DNA of 6,236 nucleotides from Myxococcales bacterium (GCA_003153055.1 PMBV01000046.1:540-6775); one strand, 5' to 3'. Counted from the stretch's first letter, positions 1 to 5,725 are shown. Notes: generated by a model from the sequence alone, not told the origin. Numbers and translations: made by a program.

Positions 1-407
1 GCGTCGGTCACCTTCTCGCCCAGGTAGTTCTCGGCGGCGCGCTTCAGCTTGAGCAGCACCTGCGCCGACACCTCGGGAGCGCTGAGCTGCTTTCCATCGA
101 TCTCCAACCGGGCATCGTCGGCGGGGCCGCGGACGACCTTGTACGGCACCAGGCGGGCCTCCTCGGTCACCTCGTTGAAGCGGCGACCCATGAACCGCTT
201 CACGGAGTAGACGGTGCGCTCGGGGTTGGTGATCGCCTGTCGCTTGGCCACCTGGCCGACGAGCCGCTCGCCGTCTTTGGTGAACGCCACCACCGAGGGA
301 GTGATCCGGCTGCCTTCCTCGTTGACGATTACCTTGGGCTCACGACCTTCCATGATCGCCACCACCGAGTTGGTGGTGCCCAGGTCAATTCCGATGATCT
401 TTCCCAT
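1..407 (-). CDS. dnaK: Chaperone DnaK (Hsp70), N-terminal fragment cut by the window edge
   Basis: Cytoplasmic ATP-dependent chaperone that binds and releases exposed hydrophobic peptides together with DnaJ and GrpE. Only the first 135 residues of the roughly 600-640 usual for the family are here; the gene runs off the left edge. The N-terminal ATPase signature IDLGTTNS is at residues 7-14, followed by VVAIMEG, and the block AKRQAITNP at 54-62 matches E. coli DnaK position for position. The catalytic lysine (K70 in E. coli) is also at residue 70, in [10 protein letters not shown]. The ATG at 407-405 is chosen because it gives the canonical [10 protein letters not shown] start; a GAGGAG Shine-Dalgarno lies at 424-419 with an 11-nt spacer. 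The gene is divergent from the lipid kinase gene. No CIRCE operator was found upstream, so the visible sequence does not point to HrcA control. Identity is near certain. Which dnaK paralogue this is cannot be told, because no dnaJ or grpE is in view. Confidence 0.97.
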   Translation of the reverse strand, partial: MGKIIGIDLGTTNSVVAIMEGREPKVIVNEEGSRITPSVVAFTKDGERLVGQVAKRQAITNPERTVYSVKRFMGRRFNEVTEEARLVPYKVVRGPADDARLEIDGKQLSAPEVSAQVLLKLKRAAENYLGEKVTD

Positions 408-425
408 GATGGTGCGCGCTCCTCG

Positions 426-468
426 AAGTCATTGATTTATCGGCCGATTCTTCATCGGTCGATGACTT
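426..468 (-). promoter_or_regulatory. Inverted-repeat hairpin in the dnaK leader
   Basis: Arms AAGTCAT (426-432) and ATGACTT (462-468) are exact reverse complements. They enclose two near-identical 10-bp palindromes, ATCGGCCGAT (439-448) and ATCGGTCGAT (454-463), with starts 15 bp apart. In the dnaK mRNA the outer 7-bp stem can form, and inside it CCGAT and ATCGG can pair across a GAAGA loop. The outer stem ends 1 nt before the GAGGAG Shine-Dalgarno (424-419). It could be a 5' mRNA stabiliser, an RNA element controlling ribosome access, or a DNA operator with two half-sites. The symmetry is seen directly; the role is inference. Confidence 0.4.
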
Positions 469-472
469 GGCC

Positions 473-500
473 AAGGTAACCACCAGGTGGCGCTCGTCAA
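473..500 (-). promoter_or_regulatory. Weak candidate sigma-70-type promoter for dnaK
   Basis: On the minus strand, TTGACG (500-495, 5 of 6 matches to the -35 consensus) is followed after 16 nt by TACCTT (478-473, only 3 of 6 matches to -10). A start about 7 nt downstream, near 466, would give a 5' leader of about 60 nt beginning at the hairpin at 468-426. The -10 is poor and such matches occur by chance, so this is only the best candidate seen. Confidence 0.22.
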
Positions 501-632
501 CTCTCGACCCGTGATTCGGCGAGATATTCCTTTGCAACTCCGAGCGGTTTGCTCTGGAACCCGGCGGAGTGCGAAGGGGCTTTCGCGGCAACTGCCACCG
601 TGCGGTTGCAGCCCCGAGGGAAGGCACCCTTC

Positions 633-671
633 GTGACGTAGTTGTTTCAACAACTTAACGCGCGACGTCAC
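633..671. promoter_or_regulatory. Nested inverted repeats, candidate operator upstream of the lipid kinase gene
   Basis: A perfect-arm palindrome AGTTGTT-TC-AACAACT (640-655) is flanked by a second inverted pair, GTGACGT (633-639) and ACGTCAC (665-671). The inner palindrome is A/T-rich against a GC-rich background, which makes a chance origin less likely. Its position 66-104 bp before the lipid kinase start, directly next to the sigma-54-like motif, suggests a dimeric regulator site. It is not a terminator, since no gene ends here. The regulator is unknown. Confidence 0.4.
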
Positions 672-688
672 TTGGCAGGGCGCGTGCT
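672..688 (+). promoter_or_regulatory. Sigma-54-like -24/-12 promoter motif for the lipid kinase gene
   Basis: TTGGCAGGGCGCGTGCT fits the sigma-54 consensus TGGCACG-N4-TTGCW with two mismatches (G for C at 678, G for T at 684). The invariant GG (674-675) and GC (686-687) are separated by exactly 10 nt. Transcription would start about 12 nt downstream, near 699, giving a leader of about 38 nt before the ATG at 737. GG-N10-GC alone is common in GC-rich DNA, but the extended match and the position just ahead of a gene raise it above background. Confidence 0.38.
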
Positions 689-736
689 CCTTTGCCTGAC
701 AGGTCCGCGAGTTGCGGGAGCGAGGAGCACTTCGAG

Positions 737-1822
737 ATGTGGGTTCAGCCGCTTCAACAGTCGGCCGAGGCGAACGTTCGCCCGTCGCGCGACACCAGCA
801 GGAAGGTCGCCGTTCTTCTCAACGCCAACGCCCGAAAGGTCTCGGCCAGGGTGCTGCGCGCGATGCGGAGGGTCCTTCCGCCCGGTGACTTGTTCCTCTC
901 GCGCAGCGAGCTGGACGCCCGGCGCATCGCCAAGGCGGTGGTGGAGCGCGGCTACCACACGGTCTTCCTCGGAGGTGGCGACGGCACGTTGATGTGCTTC
1001 GTGAATGAGATCCTGGCCGAGGTCGCGCTGCGACGGCGGTACGTGCCGACCGAGGCCCCGCGGTTTGGAGTGCTCAAGCTCGGCACCGGCAACTCGGTCG
1101 CTTCGTTGGTCAGCGCCTCGTCACCAGACAACGGAGGCATCATCGAAGATGTTCGCCGGGCGAGGGCCGGGCACGTGCCAGGCTACCGGACGCTGGATCT
1201 CTTGATGATCGAAGGCAAGCGGGCACCGTTCGCGGGCCTGGGCGCCGACGGGCAGTTGCTCAACGACTACAACTGGGTGAAGCAGAACCTCGGGCAGGGG
1301 CCGTTCTCGAGGATGATGACCGGCGCAGGGGGCTACTTCACGTCGGTCGCGTTCAAGACGCTCCCCTACTACCTCACGCACTCCACGGAAGTGGACTGCG
1401 AGGTGGTGAACGGCGGGTCGACGGCCTGGCGCATGGGTCCCGACGGCTCGCAGGTCGAGGCCTTCGCCCCGGGTGCGACGATGTACCGCGGCCCGCTGAT
1501 GATGGCGGCGGCGGGCACGGTGCCCTTCTACGGCTTCGAGCTCAAGATGTTCCCCTTCGCCGGGAAGCGTCGCGGCCTGATGGATCTCCGCATCGGCGCG
1601 CTCCCCGCCGCGACCATCATCGCCAACCTCCCCAAGCTGTGGGCGGGCAACTGGTTCCCCGAGGGCCTCAAGGACTTCTTGGTGAGCGACGCCACCATTC
1701 GCTTCTCGCGGCCGATGCCTTTCCAGATCGCAGGCGACGCCGCCGGCTACCGCTCGGAGGTCCACTTCGAGGTGGCGCCCGAGCCGGTGCAGCTGGTCGA
1801 CTTCAAAGGCAGCGTCCACTGA
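737..1822 (+). CDS. Diacylglycerol/sphingosine-kinase-family lipid kinase
   Basis: A 361-residue protein of the DAGK/LCB5 superfamily, which transfers phosphate from ATP to a lipid hydroxyl (diacylglycerol, sphingoid base or similar) at the inner face of the membrane. The nucleotide-binding signature GGGDGT is at residues 79-84, in VFLGGGDGTLMCFVNEIL, and the second glycine loop KLGTGNS is at 114-120, where many relatives have GTGND. A conserved-type AGLGADGQLLNDYN block follows at about 166-179, then a beta-rich C-terminal half. There is no signal peptide or clear membrane helix, so it is probably cytosolic or peripheral. The ATG at 737 is preferred because GAGGAG lies at 722-727 with a 9-nt spacer. 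The same frame is open back to a TTG at 692, which would add 15 residues with no better ribosome site. The usual N-terminal NPxSG-type motif is replaced by LNANARK (28-34). The lipid substrate cannot be read from sequence. The next gene starts 166 bp later and is probably transcribed separately. Confidence 0.85.
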   Translation: MWVQPLQQSAEANVRPSRDTSRKVAVLLNANARKVSARVLRAMRRVLPPGDLFLSRSELDARRIAKAVVERGYHTVFLGGGDGTLMCFVNEILAEVALRRRYVPTEAPRFGVLKLGTGNSVASLVSASSPDNGGIIEDVRRARAGHVPGYRTLDLLMIEGKRAPFAGLGADGQLLNDYNWVKQNLGQGPFSRMMTGAGGYFTSVAFKTLPYYLTHSTEVDCEVVNGGSTAWRMGPDGSQVEAFAPGATMYRGPLMMAAAGTVPFYGFELKMFPFAGKRRGLMDLRIGALPAATIIANLPKLWAGNWFPEGLKDFLVSDATIRFSRPMPFQIAGDAAGYRSEVHFEVAPEPVQLVDFKGSVH

Positions 1823-1830
1823 GGCAGCGG

Positions 1831-1862
1831 GCGCCGGCTCTTCATCTGTCAGAACCCGGCGC
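1831..1862 (+). terminator. Hairpin after the lipid kinase gene, weak terminator candidate
   Basis: GCGCCGG (1831-1837) and CCGGCGC (1856-1862) form a 7-bp GC stem with an 18-nt loop, starting 8 nt after the stop codon. No T-run follows, so it is not a canonical intrinsic terminator. The 5' arm can pair instead with a downstream arm: GCCGGCTC (1833-1840) with GAGCCGGC (1891-1898), and CTCTTCA (1838-1844) with TGAAGAG (1879-1885). Confidence 0.3.
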
Positions 1863-1988
1863 TGGCGACGCTCACGCTTGAAGAGGGACCGAGCCGGCCT
1901 CTCCGCCAGCCCCGGACAAGCACTTGATGTAACGATTCCGTTTCGTCGCTGTAGTCTATTCGTCGCATCTCGTGGCAAGAGTGCACGC

Positions 1989-3659
1989 ATGCGAGGACAA
2001 TGGCTGCTGGTCGCGCTGTTGGTGGGGGTGGGGTGCAAGCAGGAGAGCTCGAGTGCCACCGGCTCAGCCAAGTCCGCCGGACAGGCGGCAAGTGCCTGCG
2101 TCAACATCCTGGTCGCCTACGGGAGCGAGAAGAAGGCCTGGTTGGAGGAGCAGACCAAGGCCTTCGCCGACACCGGCTCGCGCCTGGCGAACGGCCGCTG
2201 CATCAGCGTGCAGCTCAAGGCGATGGGGTCGGGCGAGGTGACGATGGGGGTGCTCGACGGCTCGCTGATGCCGAACGTGTACAGCCCCGCCTCGAGCGCA
2301 TACCTGTCGCTGCTCAACAGCGCGTGGTTGCAGAAGACCGGCAAGCCCGACGCGCTCGCCCCACCCGGCCAGCCGCTGGTCCTCAGCCCCATCGTCGTCG
2401 CCATTTGGAAGCCGATGGCCGAGTCGCTCGGCTGGCCGAAGAAGAACCTCTCGTGGAAGGACTTGCTCAAGGTCGCGCAGAACGAGAAGGGCTGGGCCGG
2501 CTACGGACACCCGGAGTGGGGCCGCTTCAAGTTCGGTCATACCCAGCCAGAGTATTCCAATTCGGGGCTGCTCGCGGTGCTGGCCGTCGCCTACGCCGGC
2601 AAAGGCGCGGTGCGCGGCTTGGGCGACGCTGACCTCGACAGCCCGGCGGTGATTCGGGAGCTGGAGGCCGTCGAGCGCCCCATCGTCCACTACGGCAAGT
2701 CGACCGGCTTCTTCGCCGACAAGATGATGGCCCGGGGTCCGGCCTTCCTCTCCGCCGCGGTGCTCTACGAGTCGAACGTGATCGATTCCTGGGCGCGGCA
2801 GACGCCACTTCCGATGGTGGCCCTCTATCCGGCCGAGGGCACCTTTTGGAGCGATCACCCGTACAGCGTGCTCGCCGCGCCGTGGAACGGGGCCGAGCAA
2901 CGGGAGGCGGCGCAGCTCTTGCTCAACTTCCTCAAGGCACGGCCCGCCCAACAGCGCGCGCTGGCGCTCGGGTTCCGTCCGTCGGACCCGTCGATTCCGC
3001 TCGCGGCCCCGGTCGATGAGGCCCACGGAGTCGACCCGCGCCAGCCGCAGACGCTCCTCGAGGTGCCCGAGGCCGCCACGCTCGAGAAGCTGATCAAGCT
3101 CTGGGCGCGCACGAAGAAGCCCACCGACGTGGTGCTGGTGTTCGACAAGTCGGGGAGCATGGACGGCAAGCCGCTTCAAGAGGCGCAGGCCGGCGCTCTG
3201 GCCTTCATCGACCAACTGAAGGACGCCGACCAGCTCACCGTCGTGGTGTTCGACGGCCAGGTGATGCCGCCGGCAGGGCCCTTCACATTGGGTACGCAGC
3301 GCGCCGACGCGAAGGCGACGATTCGGGGGCTGTTCGCCTCGGGTGGCACCGCGCTCTACGACGCCACGCTCACCGGCTACCAGCTCGCCCAGGCGCACGC
3401 GAAGACTCACCCCGACCGCATTCACGCGGTGGTGGTGATGACCGACGGGAAGGACGAGTCGAGCAAGCTACGGCTGCCTGAGCTGCGCGGCGGTCTCAGC
3501 GCGGAGGAGCGCGAGGTGCGCGTGTTCACCATCGCCTACGGCACCAACGCCGACACCCAAGTGCTCGACGGCATCGCCGAAGCGGGCCAGGGCAGCGCGG
3601 CGAAAGGCACTCAGGCGACCATCGTCCAGGTGTTCCAAGACATCGGAGCGTTCTTCTGA
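1989..3659 (+). CDS. Lipoprotein with substrate-binding-protein-like domain fused to a vWA domain
   Basis: A 556-residue predicted envelope lipoprotein. Residues 1-16 (MRGQWLLVALLVGVGC) look like a lipoprotein signal with Cys16 as the lipidation site, though the -3 residue is Gly rather than the usual Leu. A Ser/Ala/Gly linker follows (17-36). Residues 37-350 resemble a periplasmic type II solute-binding protein (YGSEKKAW, YSPASSA, KFGHTQPEYSNSG at 181-193, WSDHP at 287-291, FRPSDP at 329-334). Residues 380-556 are a von Willebrand factor A domain with a complete MIDAS metal site: D386-x-S388-x-S390, T454 in SGGTALYD and D486 in MTDGKD. Such domains bind protein ligands through Mg2+. The ATG at 1989 is chosen over an open frame back to a TTG at 1878 because only it puts the signal peptide at the N terminus; the ribosome site (AGAG, 1978-1981) is weak. 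It heads a three-gene operon with no permease or ATPase gene. SBP-vWA fusions are, to my knowledge, annotated in other bacteria without a defined role. Ligand and partner are unknown. Confidence 0.85.
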   Translation: MRGQWLLVALLVGVGCKQESSSATGSAKSAGQAASACVNILVAYGSEKKAWLEEQTKAFADTGSRLANGRCISVQLKAMGSGEVTMGVLDGSLMPNVYSPASSAYLSLLNSAWLQKTGKPDALAPPGQPLVLSPIVVAIWKPMAESLGWPKKNLSWKDLLKVAQNEKGWAGYGHPEWGRFKFGHTQPEYSNSGLLAVLAVAYAGKGAVRGLGDADLDSPAVIRELEAVERPIVHYGKSTGFFADKMMARGPAFLSAAVLYESNVIDSWARQTPLPMVALYPAEGTFWSDHPYSVLAAPWNGAEQREAAQLLLNFLKARPAQQRALALGFRPSDPSIPLAAPVDEAHGVDPRQPQTLLEVPEAATLEKLIKLWARTKKPTDVVLVFDKSGSMDGKPLQEAQAGALAFIDQLKDADQLTVVVFDGQVMPPAGPFTLGTQRADAKATIRGLFASGGTALYDATLTGYQLAQAHAKTHPDRIHAVVVMTDGKDESSKLRLPELRGGLSAEEREVRVFTIAYGTNADTQVLDGIAEAGQGSAAKGTQATIVQVFQDIGAFF

Positions 3660-3697
3660 GCCACCTGAAGCGAGCGCGGCGGGCAGGTGCAGGGCCA

Positions 3698-4456
3698 GTG
3701 GTCCTCGAGGCGGCGCTCGGCACCCTCAACCTCGTGGTGGCCGGGTGTGCGGGGCTGGTCGCTGCCGCGCTCCATTCGTTGCCGGTCGCCGCGCTCGGCG
3801 CCGTCGCCTACTTCGCGCTCGTCGCGTGGGACTCGATGAACCCCGAGTTTCAGGCGAGGGTTCGCAAGAAGTACGCGCCACCCGGGCCGAACATCGAGCA
3901 GCTCCTCCAAGCACGCGACGCGCGGGTGAAGCGCTTCGCCAGCGCCCTGCTCGAGACGCGCTCGGCCCGCGCCCGCGCCTTCGAGGACGCACCGCAGTCG
4001 GCCCGGTCGTTCCTCGAGGCGGCGCTCGGCCAGGTGCCCCAGCTCGAGGCCCACGCGCAGGTGCTCCTCGAGCGGCTCGAGGCCCTGCGCAGCTACCTCG
4101 CGGAGGGCTCACCGGCCGCGATCCGTACCGACCTCGAGGGGCTCGAGGCTCGTCGCGCGCAGACCGGCGACGCCGAGACGCGCGAGCAGCTCGCCGCCGC
4201 GATTGAGGCCAAGCAGGGCCAGGTCCGCACGCTGGAGGAACTCGAGCGCACCTGTGAACGCATCGACTCGAACCTCACCAACGTCGTCACCGTGCTCGAG
4301 GGCGTACCCGCGCGACTGCACCAGCTGCGAGCGCTCGACGAGCAGAACCGCGCCTCGTATCAGCAAGACGTGAGCGGCGATCTCGCCCGGCTCGATGCCG
4401 AGTTGGCCGCCTTCGAAGAAACCCTCAAGCCAACTCGCCTGGGAGCACGCGCATGA
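3698..4456 (+). CDS. Membrane-anchored coiled-coil protein of unknown function
   Basis: I do not recognise the family. The 252-residue product has two hydrophobic stretches, about residues 7-25 and 28-44, with almost no charged residues, forming a short helical hairpin. The basic segment EFQARVRKKYA (50-60) follows, then a proline-rich turn (PPGP, 61-64). Residues 65-245 are highly charged and Ala/Leu/Glu/Arg-rich with heptad-like spacing, typical of a long coiled coil. By the positive-inside rule the tail should be cytoplasmic. The GTG start at 3698 is needed to keep the hydrophobic hairpin; the first internal ATG (residue 47) would remove it. The only upstream purine patch (AGG at 3685-3687) is a modest ribosome site. 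The gene begins 38 bp after the SBP-vWA gene and its TGA overlaps the next ATG by 4 bp, so translation of the pair is probably coupled. Overall shape recalls XpaC/TelA-type coiled-coil membrane partners, but I see no diagnostic motif. Confidence 0.75.
   Translation: MVLEAALGTLNLVVAGCAGLVAAALHSLPVAALGAVAYFALVAWDSMNPEFQARVRKKYAPPGPNIEQLLQARDARVKRFASALLETRSARARAFEDAPQSARSFLEAALGQVPQLEAHAQVLLERLEALRSYLAEGSPAAIRTDLEGLEARRAQTGDAETREQLAAAIEAKQGQVRTLEELERTCERIDSNLTNVVTVLEGVPARLHQLRALDEQNRASYQQDVSGDLARLDAELAAFEETLKPTRLGARA
3702..4030 (+). repeat. In-frame 20-bp direct repeat within the coiled-coil gene
   Basis: The 20 bases at 3702-3721 recur exactly at 4011-4030, 309 bp (103 codons) apart and in the same reading frame. 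Both copies encode LEAALG: after MV at the protein start, and in SFLEAALG within the coiled coil. Codon bias for Leu, Glu and Ala in a GC-rich gene makes short identities likely, but 20 exact bases is long. It may reflect a small internal copying event or chance. Confidence 0.5.
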
Positions 4457-5634
4457 ACATCGGCAAAGCACTGATCGTCGTCGTCTTCGTCGCGGCCGCG
4501 GCGGGCATCTTCTTCTACGCGAGAGGCGGAGGGGCCACGGCAGGCGCAGCCAGCACGGCCGGAGGCACCTCCCCTGGCACAGACCAGACCGAGATCGTCT
4601 TTCTCTACTCGACCGAGAAAAAGGAATGGGTCGAGGCCTGCGCCAGCGCCTTCAAGGCACAGGAGCCGGGCATCAAGGTGACGCTCCAGGGGCAGGGCTC
4701 GCTCGACGCGGCCCAGGCGCTCCTCGACGCGAAGGCGAAGCCAACGCTCTGGAGCCCAGCTGACTCCTCAGTGCTGGCGCTGACCGACTCCGACTACCGC
4801 ACCCGCAACGGGAACACCTCGCTGTGGGCGATCGGCGGCGCGCTGGCTCCGCAGCCGCTGGTGCTGACCCCCCTGGTGTGGGTCGCGTGGGAGGACCGCG
4901 CCGACGTGCTCCAGAAGAGCGGTGGTGGGGTCGTGAACTGGAAGTCGATTCACAGCGCTGTCGCCTCGCCGCAGGGCTGGCCGGCCGTCGGCGGCAAGCC
5001 TGATTGGGGCTTCGTGAAGCTCGGCCACACCGACCCGACGCGGTCCAACTCCGGAGTTCAAGCGCTGCTCTTGATGACGCTTGAGTACTACGGCAAGCGC
5101 CGGGGGCTCGAGGTGGGCGACGTGCTCAAGCCTGAGTACCAGACCTTTGTGAAGGAGACCGAGAAGGGGGTCACCCGCTTCGAGACCTCGACCGGCACCT
5201 TCATGACCGAGATGGTGCTCTACGGCCCGAGCAAATACGACATTGCCGTGGTGTACGAGAACCTGGCGATCGCCCAGGTCGAGAACGCGCGAGGCAGGTG
5301 GGGCAACCTCAAGATCTACTACCCGGCGCTCACCGTGTGGAGCGACCACCCAATCGTACTCATCGATCAGCCCTGGGTGACTCCGGCGCAGCAGGCCGCG
5401 GCCCGCAAGTGGGTCGACTTCCTCCGCGCCCGCCCGCAGCAGGAGTTGGCGCTGCGCTTCGGCTTCCGACCCTCCGATCCGACCGTGCCACTCAAGTCGG
5501 CTGACCCGAGCAACCCGTTCAACCGGCTGGCCGGGAACGGGGTGAAGGTCGACCTTCCGCCGGTGGCCGATACGCCCGACGGCGCCGTCGTGCGTGCGCT
5601 GCTCACGATGTGGAGCCGCCTGGTCGCGAAGTAG
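4453..5634 (+). CDS. Membrane-anchored substrate-binding-protein-like protein, paralogue of the SBP domain at 1989-3659
   Basis: A 393-residue protein with an N-terminal hydrophobic segment (about residues 5-22) followed by YARGGG and a Gly/Ala/Ser/Thr linker to about residue 45. This looks like an uncleaved membrane anchor or Sec signal with no lipobox Cys. The rest is a periplasmic solute-binding fold matching the neighbouring SBP-vWA protein block by block: EKKEW (EKKAW there), WSPADSS, PLVLTPLVWVAW (PLVLSPIVVAIW), KLGHTDPTRSNSG at 189-201, STGTFMTEMVLYGP, WSDHP at 296-300 and FRPSDP at 338-343. It ends shortly after, with no vWA domain. The general fold resembles molybdate/sulfate-type binding proteins (SBP_bac_11-like), but the ligand cannot be assigned. 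Its ATG sits inside the stop of the coiled-coil gene (ATGA, 4453-4456), implying coupled translation. With no transporter genes nearby it may sense or hold a ligand instead of feeding a permease. Confidence 0.85.
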   Translation: MNIGKALIVVVFVAAAAGIFFYARGGGATAGAASTAGGTSPGTDQTEIVFLYSTEKKEWVEACASAFKAQEPGIKVTLQGQGSLDAAQALLDAKAKPTLWSPADSSVLALTDSDYRTRNGNTSLWAIGGALAPQPLVLTPLVWVAWEDRADVLQKSGGGVVNWKSIHSAVASPQGWPAVGGKPDWGFVKLGHTDPTRSNSGVQALLLMTLEYYGKRRGLEVGDVLKPEYQTFVKETEKGVTRFETSTGTFMTEMVLYGPSKYDIAVVYENLAIAQVENARGRWGNLKIYYPALTVWSDHPIVLIDQPWVTPAQQAAARKWVDFLRARPQQELALRFGFRPSDPTVPLKSADPSNPFNRLAGNGVKVDLPPVADTPDGAVVRALLTMWSRLVAK

Positions 5635-5650
5635 CGGCGCCAGCTGCCGC
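5634..5650 (+). terminator. Short GC hairpin at the operon end, weak terminator candidate
   Basis: GCGGC (5634-5638) and GCCGC (5646-5650) form a 5-bp stem with a 7-nt loop directly at the stop codon of the last operon gene. No T-run follows. The 74-bp convergent gap must end transcripts from both sides, but nothing in it is a canonical intrinsic terminator. Confidence 0.22.
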
Positions 5651-5698
5651 CGGCTCGTTGCTCTGGGTCGAGGGCACCCGTCACTTCAACCTGTGCTG

Positions 5699-5725
5699 AC
5701 CGCCGGCCTCACCGTCGGCGGCGGT
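5699..5725 (-). terminator. GC hairpin spanning the uvrB stop codon, weak terminator candidate
   Basis: ACCGCCG (5699-5705) and CGGCGGT (5719-5725) are exact reverse complements with a 13-nt loop that contains the uvrB stop (5711-5709). On the uvrB transcript it is followed by CAGCACAGG, not a U-run, so Rho-independent termination is doubtful. It could instead protect the 3' end of the transcript. Confidence 0.25.

Larger units (their letters stand above)
408..736. other. Divergent dnaK / lipid-kinase intergenic region, no gene seen
   Basis: This 329-bp stretch separates two divergent genes and should hold both promoters. It is visibly less GC-rich than the coding sequence around 426-470 and 636-660. 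Open frames crossing it have no convincing start, Shine-Dalgarno or family resemblance, so I call no small gene. It contains palindromic elements, listed separately: a dnaK-side hairpin (426-468), a nested inverted repeat (633-671) and a sigma-54-like motif (672-688). I found no CIRCE (TTAGCACTC-N9-GAGTGCTAA) and no clear sigma-32 promoter. Confidence 0.7.

Noticed and set aside
420..690. CIRCE operator or sigma-32 promoter for dnaK
   Set aside because: Read on both strands, no TTAGCACTC/GAGTGCTAA pair was found. The one TTGAAA on the minus strand has no CCCCAT-like -10 at suitable spacing.
692..736. TTG start 15 codons upstream for the lipid kinase
   Set aside because: The ATG at 737 has GAGGAG with 9-nt spacing, and the TTG has no better site. 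The extension has no conserved content.
1864..1877. GG-N10-GC spacing resembling sigma-54 before the SBP-vWA gene
   Set aside because: Beyond the GG and GC pairs the match is poor (TGGCGAC...ACGCT), and such spacing is frequent in GC-rich DNA.
1921..1965. A/T-richer patch with TTGATG and TAGTCT as a possible operon promoter
   Set aside because: The spacing between the two boxes is 22 nt, too long for a sigma-70 promoter. No alternative -35 was convincing.
1878..1988. TTG start 37 codons upstream for the SBP-vWA gene
   Set aside because: It would bury the lipoprotein signal peptide that begins at the ATG at 1989.
1121..2107. 328-codon minus-strand open frame over the lipid kinase gene
   Set aside because: Its composition matches the complement of the kinase codons and it crosses the intergenic gap. 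It has no family signature.
2064..3425. Long 453-codon open frame on the minus strand opposite the SBP-vWA gene
   Set aside because: It is antisense to a gene with clear domains, is rich in Arg/His/Gly/Val as expected from a GC-biased complementary frame, and shows no recognisable motif.
3611..4112. Minus-strand open frames opposite the coiled-coil gene
   Set aside because: They are shadow frames with very high Arg/Ala/Pro/Gly content. The plus-strand frame has membrane segments, coiled-coil pattern and translational coupling to the next gene.
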